Assembly: GCA_041648755.1 (NCBI GenBank)
Contig: JBAZOJ010000020.1
Span: 1 to 25,982, forward strand
Source of the DNA: JBAZOJ01 sp041648755
GTDB lineage: Bacteria > Planctomycetota > B143-G9
Direction: 5' to 3'
DNA length: 25,982 bases
In this document: one piece after another, positions 24,952-25,982 of the stretch
Position numbering within the stretch: position 1 is the first letter of the stretch
How the letters are laid out: each line of letters starts with the position of its first letter
Position numbers and translations under genes: made by a program
The notes under the pieces: model-generated
The model's database searches: none
What the model was told of the DNA's origin: nothing
The model's input: only the letters and a program-made list of their open reading frames with translations

Positions 24952-24978
24952 ACCCAGCCGCGATTGGATACCCCGGTC

Positions 24979-25016
24979 GTCGAGCGACGGCCGAGGCGAA
25001 GGTCGCGACTTTTTTT
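24979..25016 (+). terminator. Terminator-like hairpin in the rRNA leader
   Basis: GTCG-AG-CGAC (24979-24988) can pair with GTCGCGAC (25002-25009) with a 2-base bulge, followed by seven T residues (25010-25016) and then boxA. A small competing hairpin CGTC-GAGC-GACG shares the 5' arm. It may act as an attenuator. Confidence 0.45.
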
Positions 25017-25017
25017 C

Positions 25018-25030
25018 TGCTCTTTGAAAA
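25018..25030 (+). promoter_or_regulatory. boxA antitermination site of the rRNA operon
   Basis: TGCTCTTTGAAAA, matching the rRNA boxA consensus (E. coli TGCTCTTTAACAA), about 117 bases before 16S. Confidence 0.7.
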
Positions 25031-25147
25031 CTGAATATCCACAGCACTCTATGGAGCGCACGGGAAGCATACAAGATCAAACCAGATCAGGCCCGTGCGC
25101 ATGCATGAGCCTGTTCAATTCCAGAAATCAACCATGCGTTGATATAA

Positions 25148-25982
<835 letters not shown>

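Overview
The window holds about 25 kb of chromosomal DNA from a GC-rich, Gram-negative-type bacterium, ending in the first ~835 nt of a 16S rRNA gene. Signal peptides and lipoboxes are common, and many proteins are large, exported and of unknown function. The 16S text (for example ACTGGGCTTAAAGGG and GCAATGGGCGAAAGCC), the RLAN/RimK-GCS2 gene pair and a CFI-box C-terminus suggest an uncultured lineage in or near Planctomycetota or the wider PVC group. This placement is inferred from memory of such sequences; no alignment was run.

Layout. 1-2032: 3' part of a large protein of unknown function. 2033-2739: no protein gene, but a well-formed promoter/terminator pair on the minus strand suggests a small RNA of about 150 nt. 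2740-3132 (-): superoxide reductase. 3289-4266 (+): exported unknown protein, converging on 4263-6232 (-), a two-gene unit of exported cyclophilin-type isomerase and dapB. 6324-6400 (+): tRNA-Arg(CCG) with promoter and terminator. 6456-12564 (+): a lipoprotein HtrA protease with an intact triad, followed by two long paralogues that each look like two degenerate trypsin-like domains plus two PDZ domains. 12763-16009 (+): a membrane-anchored unknown protein and a beta-helix lipoprotein. 16010-16464: gene-free and rich in short repeats. 16465-19431 (-): an overlapping cluster of a small acidic protein, an RLAN/RimK-type ATP-grasp ligase and a GCS2 carboxylate-amine ligase. 19602-20834 (+): a third degenerate HtrA-like protein with one PDZ domain. 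21017-21517 (+): a small cysteine-rich protein. 21519-24659 (-): a 1046-residue fibronectin-III surface protein with a CFI-box C-terminus. 24660-25147: rRNA control region with three promoter-like elements, two boxA-like sites and a terminator-like hairpin. 25148 onward: 16S rRNA.

How they work together. The HtrA block suggests an envelope quality-control or scaffold system in which one active protease is encoded with non-catalytic relatives. A further relative lies 7 kb away. The exported cyclophilin would fit the same compartment. The RLAN/RimK-GCS2 cluster is a known kind of amidoligase pairing, probably making a peptide or amide bond on an unidentified substrate; the small acidic protein at its head is a possible substrate or carrier. 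The best candidates for something undescribed are this three-gene unit, the HtrA/pseudo-HtrA family and the putative small RNA.
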